Part shown: positions 9,323 to 19,489 of the stretch, piece by piece
Position numbering within the stretch: the first letter of the stretch is position 1
Layout: each line of letters starts with the position of its first letter
Source: Dermacentor variabilis
Lineage: Eukaryota; Arthropoda; Arachnida; Ixodida; Ixodidae
Length of the DNA: 64,000 nt
Direction of reading: 5' to 3'
NCBI RefSeq assembly: GCF_050947875.1
Contig: NC_134568.1
Coordinates: 198,245,258 to 198,309,257, forward strand
Made by a program: the position numbers and the translations under genes
Notes under the pieces: generated by a model
The model's input: the letters and a program-made list of their open reading frames with translations, nothing else
The model's database searches: none
What the model was told of the DNA's origin: nothing

Positions 9323-11259
9323 TTAGGGGCTTCGACTTAAGCCATCGGCGTTACCGTTGAGACTCCCCTTTTTGTAACGCACCTCAAAGGAATATTGTTG
9401 TAAAGCGAGGCTCCAGCGCAGGAGGCGGCCATTTTTGGGAGAGATGGTCTGCAGCCATTGGAGAGGGCAGTGATCCGTCTCAATGATAAACCTCGAGCCG
9501 GCTAGATAGCATGACAATTTCTGAACGGCCCACACGAGACATGCACACTCTTTCTCGGTGGCGCTATACGCCTGCTCACGACTGGTCAGCTTACGACTAG
9601 CATACAGGACGGGGTGTTCTACTTCTCCATTTTCCCGTTGGCACAGTACAACGCCCATGCCTCGCTCACTAGCATCGCACTGAACAATGAACCCTTTTGT
9701 ATAGTCTGGCGATCGTAGCACAGGCTGGCTTGTTAGGGCACTCTTTAGGGCGCTAAAAGCTCTTTCCTTGGTCTCGTCCCAGACGACTGTTTGAGGCTCT
9801 GTTTTTCTTAGAGCATCCGTCAGGGGAGCCGCGATATCAGAGTACCTAGGGATGTACCTCTGATAGTAGCCGGCGACACCTAAGAACGACCGAATATCGG
9901 TCTTTGTGCGCGGTTGCGGAAAGTCTCGCACAGCGGCCACTTTTATTTCAGAGGGGCGGCGACGACCCTGACCAATCACGTGACCGAGGTAGACAACCTC
10001 GGCCTGTGCTAACTGGCACTTAGGAGCCTTGACTGTCAAGCCTGCTTCGCGCAGGCGGGTTAGCACTGCCCGCAAGTGTGCCATATGCTCAGACCAGGAT
10101 GCGGAGAATATCGCTACGTCGTCTAGATACGGTAAAGCGAATTCTTGCTGTCCCCGCAACACTTTATCCATGAGACTTGAAAAACAGTATGGCGCGTTCT
10201 TCAAACCAAAACTCAACACTTTAGGACGGAATGTTCCCATTGGTGAAATGAACGCCGCATACCTACTAGCCTCTTCTGTAAGTGGAACCTGCCAATAACC
10301 CCTGACAAGATCTAGGGTGGAAATAAACTGAGCGCTACTAACTTTCTCAAGGCGCTCCTCGATGTTAGGGATCGGATAAATTTGATCCTTAGTGATGGAA
10401 TTAAGCCTGCGGTAGTCGACGCAAGGACGAGGTTCCTTGCCCGGTACCTCAACTAAAATCAAAGGGGAGGTATAATCACTCTCACCTGCCTCAATAACAC
10501 CGAGCTGTAGCATTTTCTTTACCTCAGCCTCCATAATATCGCTCTGGCGGGGTGACACCCGATACGCCTTGGATCGTACTGGCTCTGTGGAGGTAAGTTC
10601 TATATCATGAGTAAGTACAGAAGTCCTACCAGGCCTCTCAGAGAACAGACCTTGAAACTCTTGTAATAGCTGGTGTAGTTCGGTTTTCTGCTCAGGCGAC
10701 AGCGGTGCTTTACTGATAAGGTCACTAATGACTTGACCGGTGTCTTCCCTGTTCGTCACTGAGCCTAGTCCCGGAAGCTCGACCGGAAGCTCTTCAGGAA
10801 CGTTTACCATCATGCACACCACTGCTTCCCTTTGTCTATAAGGTTTGAGCAGATTACAGTGGTAAACTTGCTGTGCTTTCCGCTTTCCTGGCAGACTTAC
10901 CACGTAGTTAACGTCCGACAGTTTCTGAACAATTCGTGCTGGGCCCTCCCACTGCACGTCTAGTTTGTTGTTTAGCGATGTGCGCAATATCATGACCTCA
11001 TCGCCAACCTCAAAACGACGGGCCCTGGCTGTCCGATCATAATAAACCTTGGCCCTCTGCTGGGCCTTTGTCATTGCTTCACCTGACAACTCCTGTGCCC
11101 TTCTTAAGCGTTCGAGGAGCTTAAGCACGTACTCCACCACGACTGGGTCGTCGCCCCTACCCTCCCATGATTCTCGAAGCATGCGAAGCGGAGATCGAAG
11201 CGAGCGACCGTACACCAGTTCAGCTGGCGAAAACCCCGTAGCCGCATGCGGCGCGGTCC
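9323..11259 (-). CDS. Gag-pol of gypsy element 1, second part: integrase C-terminus, reverse transcriptase, RNase H
   Basis: Continues the frame broken by the MITE. It starts with the end of the integrase core (TAPHAATGFSPAELVYG) and the integrase C-terminal module (RRFEVGDEVMIL, QWEGPARIVQKLSDVNYVV, QVYHCNLLKPY). It then goes directly into a Ty3/gypsy-type RT: SKAYRVSPRQSDIMEAEV, YTSPLILVEVPGKEPRPCVD, STLDLVRGYWQVPLT, FGLKNAPYCFSSLMD, and catalytic LPYLDDVAIFS (YLDD at 10118-10129). RNase H follows with acidic residues in VQCDASERGMGVVL, SATEKECACLVWAV, IIETDHCPL and NADGLSRSP. A stop ends the frame at 9323-9325. If one TTAA copy and the MITE are ignored, the two parts total 4446 bases, an exact multiple of three (1481 codons plus stop). 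Confidence 0.9.
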
Positions 11260-11991
11260 TTAAGAGGAAGCTTTAGCTCAAGTGCTCCTATCTAAATACA
11301 TGTAAAAGGAGAATTCGTTTTTCTCGGCAACCACTGCACCAAATTTGACGAGGTTTGTTGCATTTAAAAGACAAACTTAAAATCTAGTGACTGTTGGTTT
11401 CGAATTTTTGAGTTAGATTGTCAATTTTTTATTAAAAATTGGCGAAAATCGGAAATATTCAAAAAACGAAACTATAAAGTTTACACCTCTGTAACTTAAC
11501 CACTAAAAATGATAATACAATTCTGTGAATTGCATCTAATAGTACATCTAAAGCGGACAAAATTGATATGTTACACATGAATATAAAAAAATTTAATCAT
11601 AGGGAAATACAGCTTTTGCGAAACCGTTGTAATTAACGTAACAAATTCACGTAGGATGTAAAACGACATATTGAATTTGTCCGCTTTGAATGATCTAATG
11701 AATGTCGTTTACAGAACCGCGATATCAGTTCTTGATGTAAAGCTATGAATTTGTAAACTTCGTGATTCTATTTTTTTCTAACGGTCAAATATTTGAAAAT
11801 CGTTTTAGGAAATTTCAAGCCCTAAATCGAAATTCCGCTTCCAACAGTCACTATAATTTAACTTTCTCTTTCAAATGCGACAAATTTCATCAAAATCGGT
11901 CCAGGGGTTATCTCATAAAAACGTTTTTGCGTTTTACATGTATTTGAATAGGCCGCGTCGGAGTTGGACCTGAGCTAAAGCTTCCTCTTAA
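11260..11991. mobile_element. 724-bp palindromic MITE with TTAA target duplication
   Basis: The element proper is 11264-11987, flanked by TTAA at 11260-11263 and 11988-11991. Both ends read gaggaagctttagctca inward, followed by aaatacatgtaaaa. Similarity of the arms continues almost to the centre (shared ttgtccgcttt and ttgcatttaaaag-type blocks), so the whole sequence is an imperfect palindrome. There is no coding frame. TTAA duplication suggests mobilisation by a piggyBac-like transposase, but the tip does not allow a firm assignment. Confidence 0.88.
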
Positions 11992-14496
11992 AGCAAACAT
12001 CACCCCAGGCAGACACAGCTCCCAGTCAGTTTGATGTTCAAAACACAAGGCTCTCAACACGCGCTTCATGACGGAGTGGAGCTTCTCAACGGAATTCGAC
12101 TGTGGGTGGTACACTGAGCTGTGTAGCAGCTTTACCCCACACCTTTCGAGAAAAGTTGTCGTCAAAGCGCTAGTAAACACTGTGCCCTGATCTGATTGAA
12201 TTTCTGCAGGAAAACCAACTCGCGCAAATATGGACAGTAGTGCATTGACTATCTCAACTGAGCTGAGTTCTTTAAGCGGCACTGCTTCAGGGAACTTTGT
12301 CGCTGGGCAGATCACAGTCAAAATGTGTCTGTACCCCGTGGCTGTTACCGGCAGAGGTCCCACAGTATCAATAACGAGCCGTCTAAAAGGCTCCGTTATG
12401 ATAGGTACCAATTTCAACGGCGCCCTCGATTTGTCCCCTGGTTTGCCCACCCGCTGACAAGTGTCACATGTCCTCACGAAATGGTCTGCGTCCCGAAAAC
12501 ACCCTGGCCAATAGTACTCTTGCAAGAGACGGTCCTTAGTTTTCTTAACTCCTAGGTGTCCGGACCACGAACCCCCGTGTGACAAGCGCAACAGATCCTG
12601 ACGATAGCATTGAGGCACGACCAGTTGATCGAACTCCACTCCTCGGCGGTCTAGATACTTCCGGTACAGGACTCCACCTCTTTCCACAAAACGCGCAGTT
12701 TTCCTGGCGATACCTTCTTTGACATTGCAGCGCACGTTTTCCAGGCTGCCATCCTTTTTTTGCTCGGCTATCAAAGCCGACCGGCTGACTCTTAGCAACC
12801 TATCAAGTCCGTCTGACGTAGGCGCGATGAGCAAATCTGTAGATAGCTCTTCTAACTTTCCCGTGTCGGGCGGTTCCTCTCCAGTATCTGGCGCCTTCAA
12901 CGCTACAGACTCAATTTTATTCAGTTCGGGCGTGCTCGGAATATCAGCTTGCTGCGCCTCTGACCCTTTTTCGTTGTTTGATAACGTCGGCCCCGCAACT
13001 ACCGCCTTTGCAGCGAGCTCCCGAACCTTCGATCTGGTTAAGGCCTGAACACTAGCTTCACCAAACAAAAGCCCCTTCTCGCGCAGGAGGTGATCGGACC
13101 TGTTTGAAAATAGGTACGGGTACTGGGGTGGCAGCATAGATGACACTGCCGCCTCTGTCTCAAGCGCTCCGAAAGGTCCTTCAATAAGCACCTTTGCTAC
13201 TGGCAGACACACGCTATGAGCTTCCACGGCTTGCTTGATCCACGCGCACTCGCCCGTGAACATATGGGGTTCTACATAAGACGGGTGAACTACATCCATT
13301 GTAGCTGCGGAATCGCGAAGCACTCGGCACTCTTTCCCGTTCACGAGGAGGTCTCGCATGTAAGGCTCGAGAAGCTTCATGTTCTCGTCAGTGCTGCCTA
13401 TTGAAAAAAACACAACTTTTGGTGTTGTTTCCGGACACTGCGCCGAAAAGTGACCCGGCTTCTGGCACGTATAACAAACGCCCGCTCGCCTCATCTCGAA
13501 CCGCTTTCTGCGTTCGGCTTCGGCTGCCGCCGTCTCCTTAGGTTCGGTCGCACTGCTTCCACTCGCATCCGCACTACGCGTGTTCCCCTTTGCTCTCATG
13601 GGTGTGAACTTCGGCCTCTCAAACTTCGAGCCAAATTCACCCTTTTGACCGTCCTTAGCTCCGCGAGCTCGACGCGTCACAAACTCCTCGGCTAGCTCAG
13701 CGGCTCTAGCCACCGTACTCACGTCTGGCCTATCCAAGACCCAGTATCTCACGTTCTCAGGTAACCGACTATAAAACTGTTCTAGCCCGAAACACTGCAG
13801 AACTTTATCGTGGTCACCAAACGCTTTCTCTTCTTTGAGCCACTCCTGCATGTTCGACATAAGCCTATACGCAAACTCTGTATATGACTCACTTCTGCCT
13901 TTCTCATTTTCCCGAAACTTCCGACGGAACGCCTCCGCAGACAGCCGGTACTTTTTTAGCAGACTCGATTTTACTTTGTCGAAATCCTCTGCTTCCTCTC
14001 TATCCAAGCGAGCGACTACGTCGGCCGCCTCGCCGGGTAACAAAGTGAGCAAGCGCTGTGGCCACGTTTCCCGAGAGAACCCCTGCTTCTCGCACGTTCG
14101 CTCAAAGTTAACCAGGAACAAACCAATGTCCTCTCCAAGCTTAAACGGCCGCATTAGGTCAGTCATTTTGAACAATACGCGTTCTCCTGCACCGTGTGCC
14201 TGACTTCCATTACGAGCGCGTTCCATCTCTATCTCGAGACGCTTCATTTCCAAAGCGTGTTGATGGTCACGCTCTTCTTTTTCTTTCTCTTTTTGTTCTT
14301 TAAGTTCGCGCTCCTGTCTTTTTGCAGTCTCCCTCTCTTCAATAGTCTCAAGGCATTCCGACAGCTCGTCATCCTCAGCCTCTAACTCAAGAATAGCCTT
14401 TATCAGTTCTGGTTTTCTGAGTTTGTCTGAGACATCCAGACCCAACTCTCTTGCAAGCTCCAACAATTTCGGTTTGCGCAACGACTTCAAATCCAT
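11988..14496 (-). CDS. Gag-pol of gypsy element 1, first part: Gag, protease, integrase core
   Basis: Minus strand, start at 14494-14496 (MDLKSLRKPKLLELARELG). Approximate residues: 1-40 SAP-like helix pair, 45-95 charged coiled-coil stretch, 115-280 capsid whose second half (EAFRRKFRENEKGRSESY, LQCFGLEQFYSRLPENVRYW) resembles a SCAN domain, 341-354 zinc knuckle CYTCQKPGHFSAQC, and 390-400 protease motif LRDSAATMD. Integrase zinc binding uses H639, H646, C676 and C679. The integrase core has D709 (IDTVGP), D768 (QSDQGT) and E803 (SVEKLH) with 34 residues between the last two. Gag and pol share one frame without a frameshift. The frame runs into the MITE after VMFALR. The catalytic residues look intact apart from the unusual DSA protease site. 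Confidence 0.9.
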
Positions 14497-14851
14497 GGCT
14501 GCTCTGAATGCTGCTTTCTCTACTGCTTACTATTGTCTTGCCGCAAACTAACCCGGCAGCAACGACAACCACAATTACCAGCTCTGTTTCTGACACTAAC
14601 AAAAAGCCTGGCAAAGCTCAGAAGAAGAAAGTCCCGCACTCACCAAACCTCGCAGCCAAGAGTCCAGCGCAGTCGTTCCGCTGCAGGCAACCAGTCATCA
14701 CACAGGGCTCGTTGCACTGCTCCCGGATCGTCGATGAGCTGCTCAGCATACAGTCAACTGCATCTCTTCGCTGCTGGCCTCCGTTGTCGCGATCTCACCG
14801 CTGGCAGACAGTTGTTTGAAGTCGTAGGCGATCTCACCGCTGCCAACCAGA
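14497..14851 (-). other. Leader of gypsy element 1 with primer-binding site
   Basis: 355 bp between the 5' LTR and the Gag start. Two bases inside the LTR, the minus strand reads TGGTTGGCAGCGGTGAGAT (14831-14849), a TGG-starting candidate tRNA primer site; the tRNA was not identified. The element gcgatctcaccgctg occurs twice in the leader. Confidence 0.6.
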
Positions 14852-15024
14852 TGTTTGGGATCCGACTGCTGGTACGATCTGTTGGGAACTCGGCGCTGAC
14901 GCCCGTGGTTGTACCTGGGTCGCAAGCCCCAAGGGTAGCGTTGGCCTGGCGGCCTGGGGTACAACTGGAAGCATCCGAAGGTCCCGGCAAAGCATGAGTC
15001 GACTGGTAACAACGAAACAACTTG

Positions 15025-15148
15025 TTTATTTTAACATCGCAAAGAGTTGGCGGTCAGGTTTGACCGAAGTAGAGAGACGGGAGAGCACTTCACTCAACAG
15101 AAGAAATCGGAGCCCTCCTCTTGGCGTCCGGGGGCAGCTGTTTTTATA
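15025..15148 (-). promoter_or_regulatory. LTR promoter and polyadenylation signals of gypsy element 1
   Basis: TATAAAAA on the minus strand (plus-strand tttttata at 15141-15148) and AATAAA (plus-strand tttatt at 15025-15030). Both are also present in the 3' LTR. Transcription would start roughly 30 bases past the TATA box; this is an inference from motif spacing. Confidence 0.55.
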
Positions 15149-15323
15149 CTCTCGCAGTTGAGGGCAAGAAGGAACCCCTCAAAAGACGAGCACGTGAATG
15201 TACAATGGGCTAATGGTGACGCACACTGTCGTAGCGATGCCGTAGCACCATGTCGAGCACGATCTCGTAGCACCCTGTCGTGGCGCTGCCGGTCGGACAC
15301 AATGACTGTAATGAGAAGATGGT

Positions 15324-15558
15324 CCCTGCTTTGGCATCGCCTGTTTCGGGCATAATGACTGGAACGAGATCCCTGCTTTGGCATCGCCTGTTTCGGGCCC
15401 AATAACTGGAATGAGATCCCTGCTTTGGCATCGCCTGTTTCGGGCACAATGACTGGAACGAGATCCCTGCTTTGGCATCGCCTGTTTCGGGCCCAATAAC
15501 TGGAATGAGATCCCTGCTTTGGCATCGCCTGTTTCGGGCACAATGACTGGAATGCGAG
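15324..15558. repeat. 47-bp tandem repeat, five copies, in the 5' LTR
   Basis: Units start at 15324, 15371, 15418, 15465 and 15512. Units 2 and 4 share gggcccaataactgg while units 3 and 5 share gggcacaatgactgg, so a two-unit block was duplicated. Confidence 0.9.
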
Positions 15559-15703
15559 GATGATCCCTAGGCGGTCGCATCGCCGCAGTCGCGCCTGGAA
15601 ACACCTGGCGATGAGTGTTGCGGCGACGACGATCGGGCCAAAATGTCTGCCGCCCCGCCGCAGTCGCGCCGGCAAAACCACGTGTCGCAGGCGAAACGCA
15701 ACA

Positions 15704-17415
15704 CTAGGCATAAGCTATCCATACCTTTAGAAAAAATATTTAATTGGCTACCTCTTTCTCTTTCAAAAATATAATAAACTTCTTCCTGTCTATATGTTTA
15801 AATATATTGTATATGTGCACGGTGTTTACAGTGAAAAATTAAAGCAATGTTGAAGTGAGATTATACGAATGAGGCAGCCGTCGCTGATGCTTTTAATGCG
15901 CTTGTCATCCTAGTGTCAGGATTTGAAGAACTAAAGCGAAGTTATGAATTAAAAGCCGTCTACGTCCGCGCCAACAATGATGCAGTAAGCTATTAGCCCC
16001 AATAAAATTTTAAGTTAAACGGTAGAGGCAAGTCAAAAGAAACCTCAGAGGATGTGGGTGACAAAACTCGAGTAATGACACTTTAGGTGAGAAGGAGGGG
16101 CGTATACTTCGGCATCGCTGGGTGGGAGGGCGGCCCCTCCCCCCCCCCCCCATAGTTGGCGCCTATGCTCTTGACTATGATGTATTTCATTGCGACAGGG
16201 CATTCATTAGAATTATGCAAGTGAGAATATCTCCATGGGAAGAAATGTATGTCGACATGTCTAACTGATAAGAGCTAACCTTATCCTTGTGCTCTGGGAT
16301 CTCCGTCTGTATCTTTGTTTACATGTTACACTTAGTAAATAAATAATAAAACATGATTCTGGTTGTCACTCTACAGTCTATTTGGAGCAGGTCGGTGAGG
16401 TGGGCTTGTTGGCTTAATATTACAATGAGCAAATTGAAGTGCAATAAGAGACTATTAAGAACACACTGGCAGCTACAAATAACACGCTTATCTCGCTACT
16501 GAATTTTTTATTTAAAAGCACCTCGTATCTATCCGTTGCGCATACGCAGGAGAGCTATCATAACAATTATTACTATAGTTAAGCATACGAAGAAAGAAAT
16601 CCGCTAACACATGAGCACTTATTGCGAGTCGTGAATGAGAACGCATTAATGTCCAATCGAACTCCGCTGAGCTGTCCTTGGAGTTCTGCGCTGCGAGTAA
16701 TCTACCGTAGCGGCACGCGCTGCCCGAGTCAGGAAGCAGCCGCAGCATGCGATGCCAACGCCGCATGCCACCGGGGTACTGCGCGATGAGAGACTGAGGA
16801 AGCACCAGCGGCCACCGAGGCCAACAGACGCGCACAGCAGCCAAGCCTAGTGGGGGGTGAGAAAGATATACACGGACCGCGCGCCGGCTTCCGAGAGCAG
16901 TGACGTGGCGTCGCATTTACACGCTCTTCCCTCACGCAACACCTGGCTCGATATCGCGGCAGCAGGTGACTCCTTTCGCCCGCTCTGATCCGTTGAGGCG
17001 CGCTCGTGATGTGGCATCGCAGCTAATGAGAATTTACCTGCCGCTTCACTGCTACAAACGACAGACGCAGGCTTTCTCGCTCGCGGGCCATTTGACGCTT
17101 TCGCATCCATATATAAAACTATAGACACCCGCACTACGCGTGCTATTGTTAAGCAAAAGCAAACCCTTTATAGTGTAGCCTGCCATTGGTTAGCTGACGC
17201 ACACATAATATATACTGTGATATGCTTCTATTTCTCCCGTCATTCGGTTGGTCCTAGACGTAACATTGCTTTCACGGAAAACAGGACAGCAGGCCCAGCT
17301 TCTGCAACTATATGCTTTCGGTTTCAAGCAGCAACAACAACAACAATAATATTAATTTGGTTAATGTGCCTAGCAACAACCTGATGGCCTTCGAACTGGC
17401 ATGACATACATACAC

Positions 17416-17416
<1 letters not shown>
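15704..17416. other. Unassigned DNA with a poly-C run and one dispersed repeat
   Basis: No gene recognised. 16139-16151 is a run of 13 C. 16876-17125 is a copy of a dispersed repeat listed separately. Open frames at 16512-17134 overlap each other on both strands and show no family motif. Confidence 0.45.
16876..17125 (+). repeat. Dispersed repeat, copy 1
   Basis: Shares a series of blocks in the same order with 21826-22040: gtgacgtggcgtcgc, ctcttccctc, acgacagacgc, gctttctcgctc versus gctttttcgctc, and ggccatttgacgctttcgca. It ends near a catatataaaact string. The identity is unknown; it may be an LTR or MITE end. Confidence 0.6.
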
Positions 17417-17498
<82 letters not shown>

Positions 17499-18285
17499 TG
17501 TATGTATGTATGTATGTATGTATGTATGTATGTATGTATGTATGTGTGCGCGTGTGTGCGCGTGTGTGCGCGCGTGTGCGCGCGTGTGCGCGCGTGTGCG
17601 CGCGTGTGTGCGCGTGCGCGTGTGTGCGCGTGTGTGTGCGCACACGCGCGTGTGTGCGCGTGCGCGTGTGTGCGCGTGTGTGTGCGCACACGCGCGTGTG
17701 TGCGCGTGCGCGTGTGTGCGCGTGTGTGTGCGCACACGCGCGTGTGTGCGCGTGCGCGTGTGTGCGCGTGTGTGTGCGCACACGCGCGTGTGTGCGCGTG
17801 CGTGTGTGCGCGTGTGTGTGCGCACACGCGCGTGTGTGCGCGTGCGTGTGCGTGTGCGCGCGTGTGCGCGCGTGTGTGTGCGTGTGCGCGCGTGTGTGTG
17901 CGCGCGTGTGTGCGCGCGTGTGTGTGCGTGTGTGTGCGTGTGCGCGCGTGTGTGTGCGTGTGTGTGCGTGTGCGCGCGTGTGTGTGCGTGTGCGCGCGTG
18001 TGTGCGCGCGTGTGTGCGCGCGCGTGTGCGCGCGTGTGTGCGCGCGTGTGTGCGCGCGCGTGTGCGCGCGCGTGTGCGCGCGCGTGTGCGCGCGTGTGTG
18101 CGCGCGTGTGTGCGCGCGCGTGTGCGTGCGCGTGTGCGTGCGCGTGTGCGCGCGCGTGTGCGCGCGCGTGTGCGCGCGCGTGTGCGTGCGCGTGTGCGCG
18201 CGCGTGTGCGCGCGCGTGTGCGCGCGCGTGTGCGTGCGCGTGTGCGTGCGCGTGCGTGCGTGTGCGTGCGTGTGCGTGCGCGTGC
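17417..18285. repeat. Compound microsatellite, about 870 bp of alternating purine-pyrimidine
   Basis: Three blocks: (AT)n about 17417-17470, (GTAT)n about 17471-17545, then GT/GC dinucleotide mixtures to 18285. From 17639 a 46-bp higher-order unit starting cgcacacgcgcgtg repeats at 17639, 17685, 17731, 17777 and 17821. All long open frames over this region on both strands (histidine/arginine/threonine or valine/cysteine/alanine repeats) are translations of simple sequence. Confidence 0.97.
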
Positions 18286-18335
18286 ACATCTACCAAACAG
18301 GAACAAAACGCGCACATTCTATGTATGCGATTGTG

Positions 18336-19004
18336 ACTTACAAAACAAGGTGGTCATTTTTAAGTTGTCTGAAATTTTTCAAAATAGCCTTTTGCAGTGA
18401 ACATTATTGTAGTTCTTGAGGTAGATTATTCAGAGAGGCGGACGTTACTTTCACGAGAAATCAAAACGCATATTTATCTAATTAACAAAAAGCCACTAAT
18501 TACCTTTTCAATTAAGTACTTCACGGTACATATTGCAATTCACAAATTGTAGCTGGCGAGCTTGTAAAGCATATCCACTTCGGATGAATTTCCAGAATGA
18601 AGCCAGTCTGGAGATATGCACCTTCAAATGTGTTCTAAAAATGTATTGTTCCACTTAGTTCTTTTAACAAAACACAATTTTATGCATTGAAGTACAAAAG
18701 TAACTAGAACGCCCATGTATTTATTTCCACACATTTGGAGTGGTCTCGAAACTGGTATCATCCTGCAAATTCATTTCAAGTGGATACATCTAGCAAGCTC
18801 ACCGGCTACAATTCGTAAATTACAATATGTGCCGCAAAGTAATTAATTCAGAAGTTAATTGATTTTTAATTAGTTCAACATGCGCTTCGATTTCTCGTGC
18901 TAATAATGTTCGAATAATCAAGCTCCAGGATAACAATTATGCTATCTGCCACAAGCGATTCTTAAAAATTGCATAAAACGTAAAAGTGATCACTTTGTAC
19001 GTAA
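18336..19004. mobile_element. Palindromic MITE-like element, arms about 270 bp
   Basis: The left part (18336-18610) and the reverse complement of the right part (18760-19004) share, in order, acaa(g/a)gtg(g/a)tca, aattttt, gattattc, cacgagaaatc, caattaa, cacatattg/tacatattg, aattgtagc, gagcttg, atccactt and atgaattt. The centre (18610-18760) is unique. No coding frame. Target duplications were not resolved, so the family is unknown. Confidence 0.7.
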
Positions 19005-19489
19005 CATCTATAATATAACACAACATAGCATAACACAACATAACATAACATACCAAAGTGGGACACATAAAATGTAAAAAAAAACATTGACTGGGATTTC
19101 TGGAAGTCTGGACGCCAAGCACACGGTACCGTCACATGAAACAAAGGTAACGCATACGCACCCGCAACCAGGAATACACAGTATACATGCCATACAACAG
19201 TCCACCCCATCACATACAAATAGAACATTGAGATTTCTGGAAATAGGTCATAAAATGGATTCGAGCGGTGCTTGGAAAGGGGGCAAATGTCTTTGGAGCA
19301 TGTCAATTTCGTGTGAGTGTTGGTTGCAGGCAAACGCAATCCTGGCCAAGAGATCCTTTGAGACTACAAAAGTAGATACATGAAAAGGTCTAGGCAGCCT
19401 AGTTAGTTTTCGCGGAATTCTTGCACTATCGTTTTCCAATATTTCTGTACAAGACCAAGCGAGGAGTGAGAGCGAGTCTGTTGTTCACA

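Larger units (their letters stand above)
8080..15703 (-). mobile_element. Gypsy element 1: complete Gmr1-like LTR retrotransposon
   Basis: Two LTRs, 8080-8836 and 14852-15703, in direct orientation and both bounded by TG...CA, flanked by the 4-bp duplication CTAG (8076-8079 and 15704-15707). Coding is on the minus strand in one frame, interrupted only by a MITE at 11264-11987. Domain order is Gag (SAP-like, SCAN-like capsid, zinc knuckle), protease, integrase, reverse transcriptase, RNase H. No envelope gene is present. By eye the LTRs differ at about six substitutions and one 1-base gap outside a tandem array, under 1 percent, so insertion is recent. Integrase upstream of RT is unusual for Ty3/gypsy and matches the Gmr1 group. 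Confidence 0.9.
14852..15703 (-). repeat. 5' LTR of gypsy element 1 (852 bp)
   Basis: Same sequence as 8080-8836 except for two extra 47-bp units and about seven point differences. It is followed by the right CTAG duplication. In minus-strand orientation it holds a TATA box at 15141-15148 and an AATAAA-like signal at 15025-15030, about 115 bases downstream, giving a compact promoter-R-polyA layout. Confidence 0.92.

Noticed and set aside
11264..11987. Assignment of the TTAA MITE to piggyBac proper
   Set aside because: The target site fits, but the tip does not show the usual CCC start and no transposase is present, so only TTAA-type mobilisation is claimed.
12230..13048. Plus-strand open frames over 12230-14385
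   Set aside because: Antisense shadows of the gag-pol frame of gypsy element 1.
15324..15558. Regular 47-bp repeats resembling a CRISPR array
   Set aside because: Units are directly adjacent without spacers and sit inside a eukaryotic LTR; no cas genes.
16512..17134. Overlapping open frames as host genes
   Set aside because: Frames on both strands overlap, no motif, and part is a dispersed repeat.
17308..18419. Very long open frames (300 or more codons) on both strands with His/Arg/Thr, Val/Cys/Ala repeats
   Set aside because: They are translations of the GT/GC and TATG microsatellite in every frame; no real protein.
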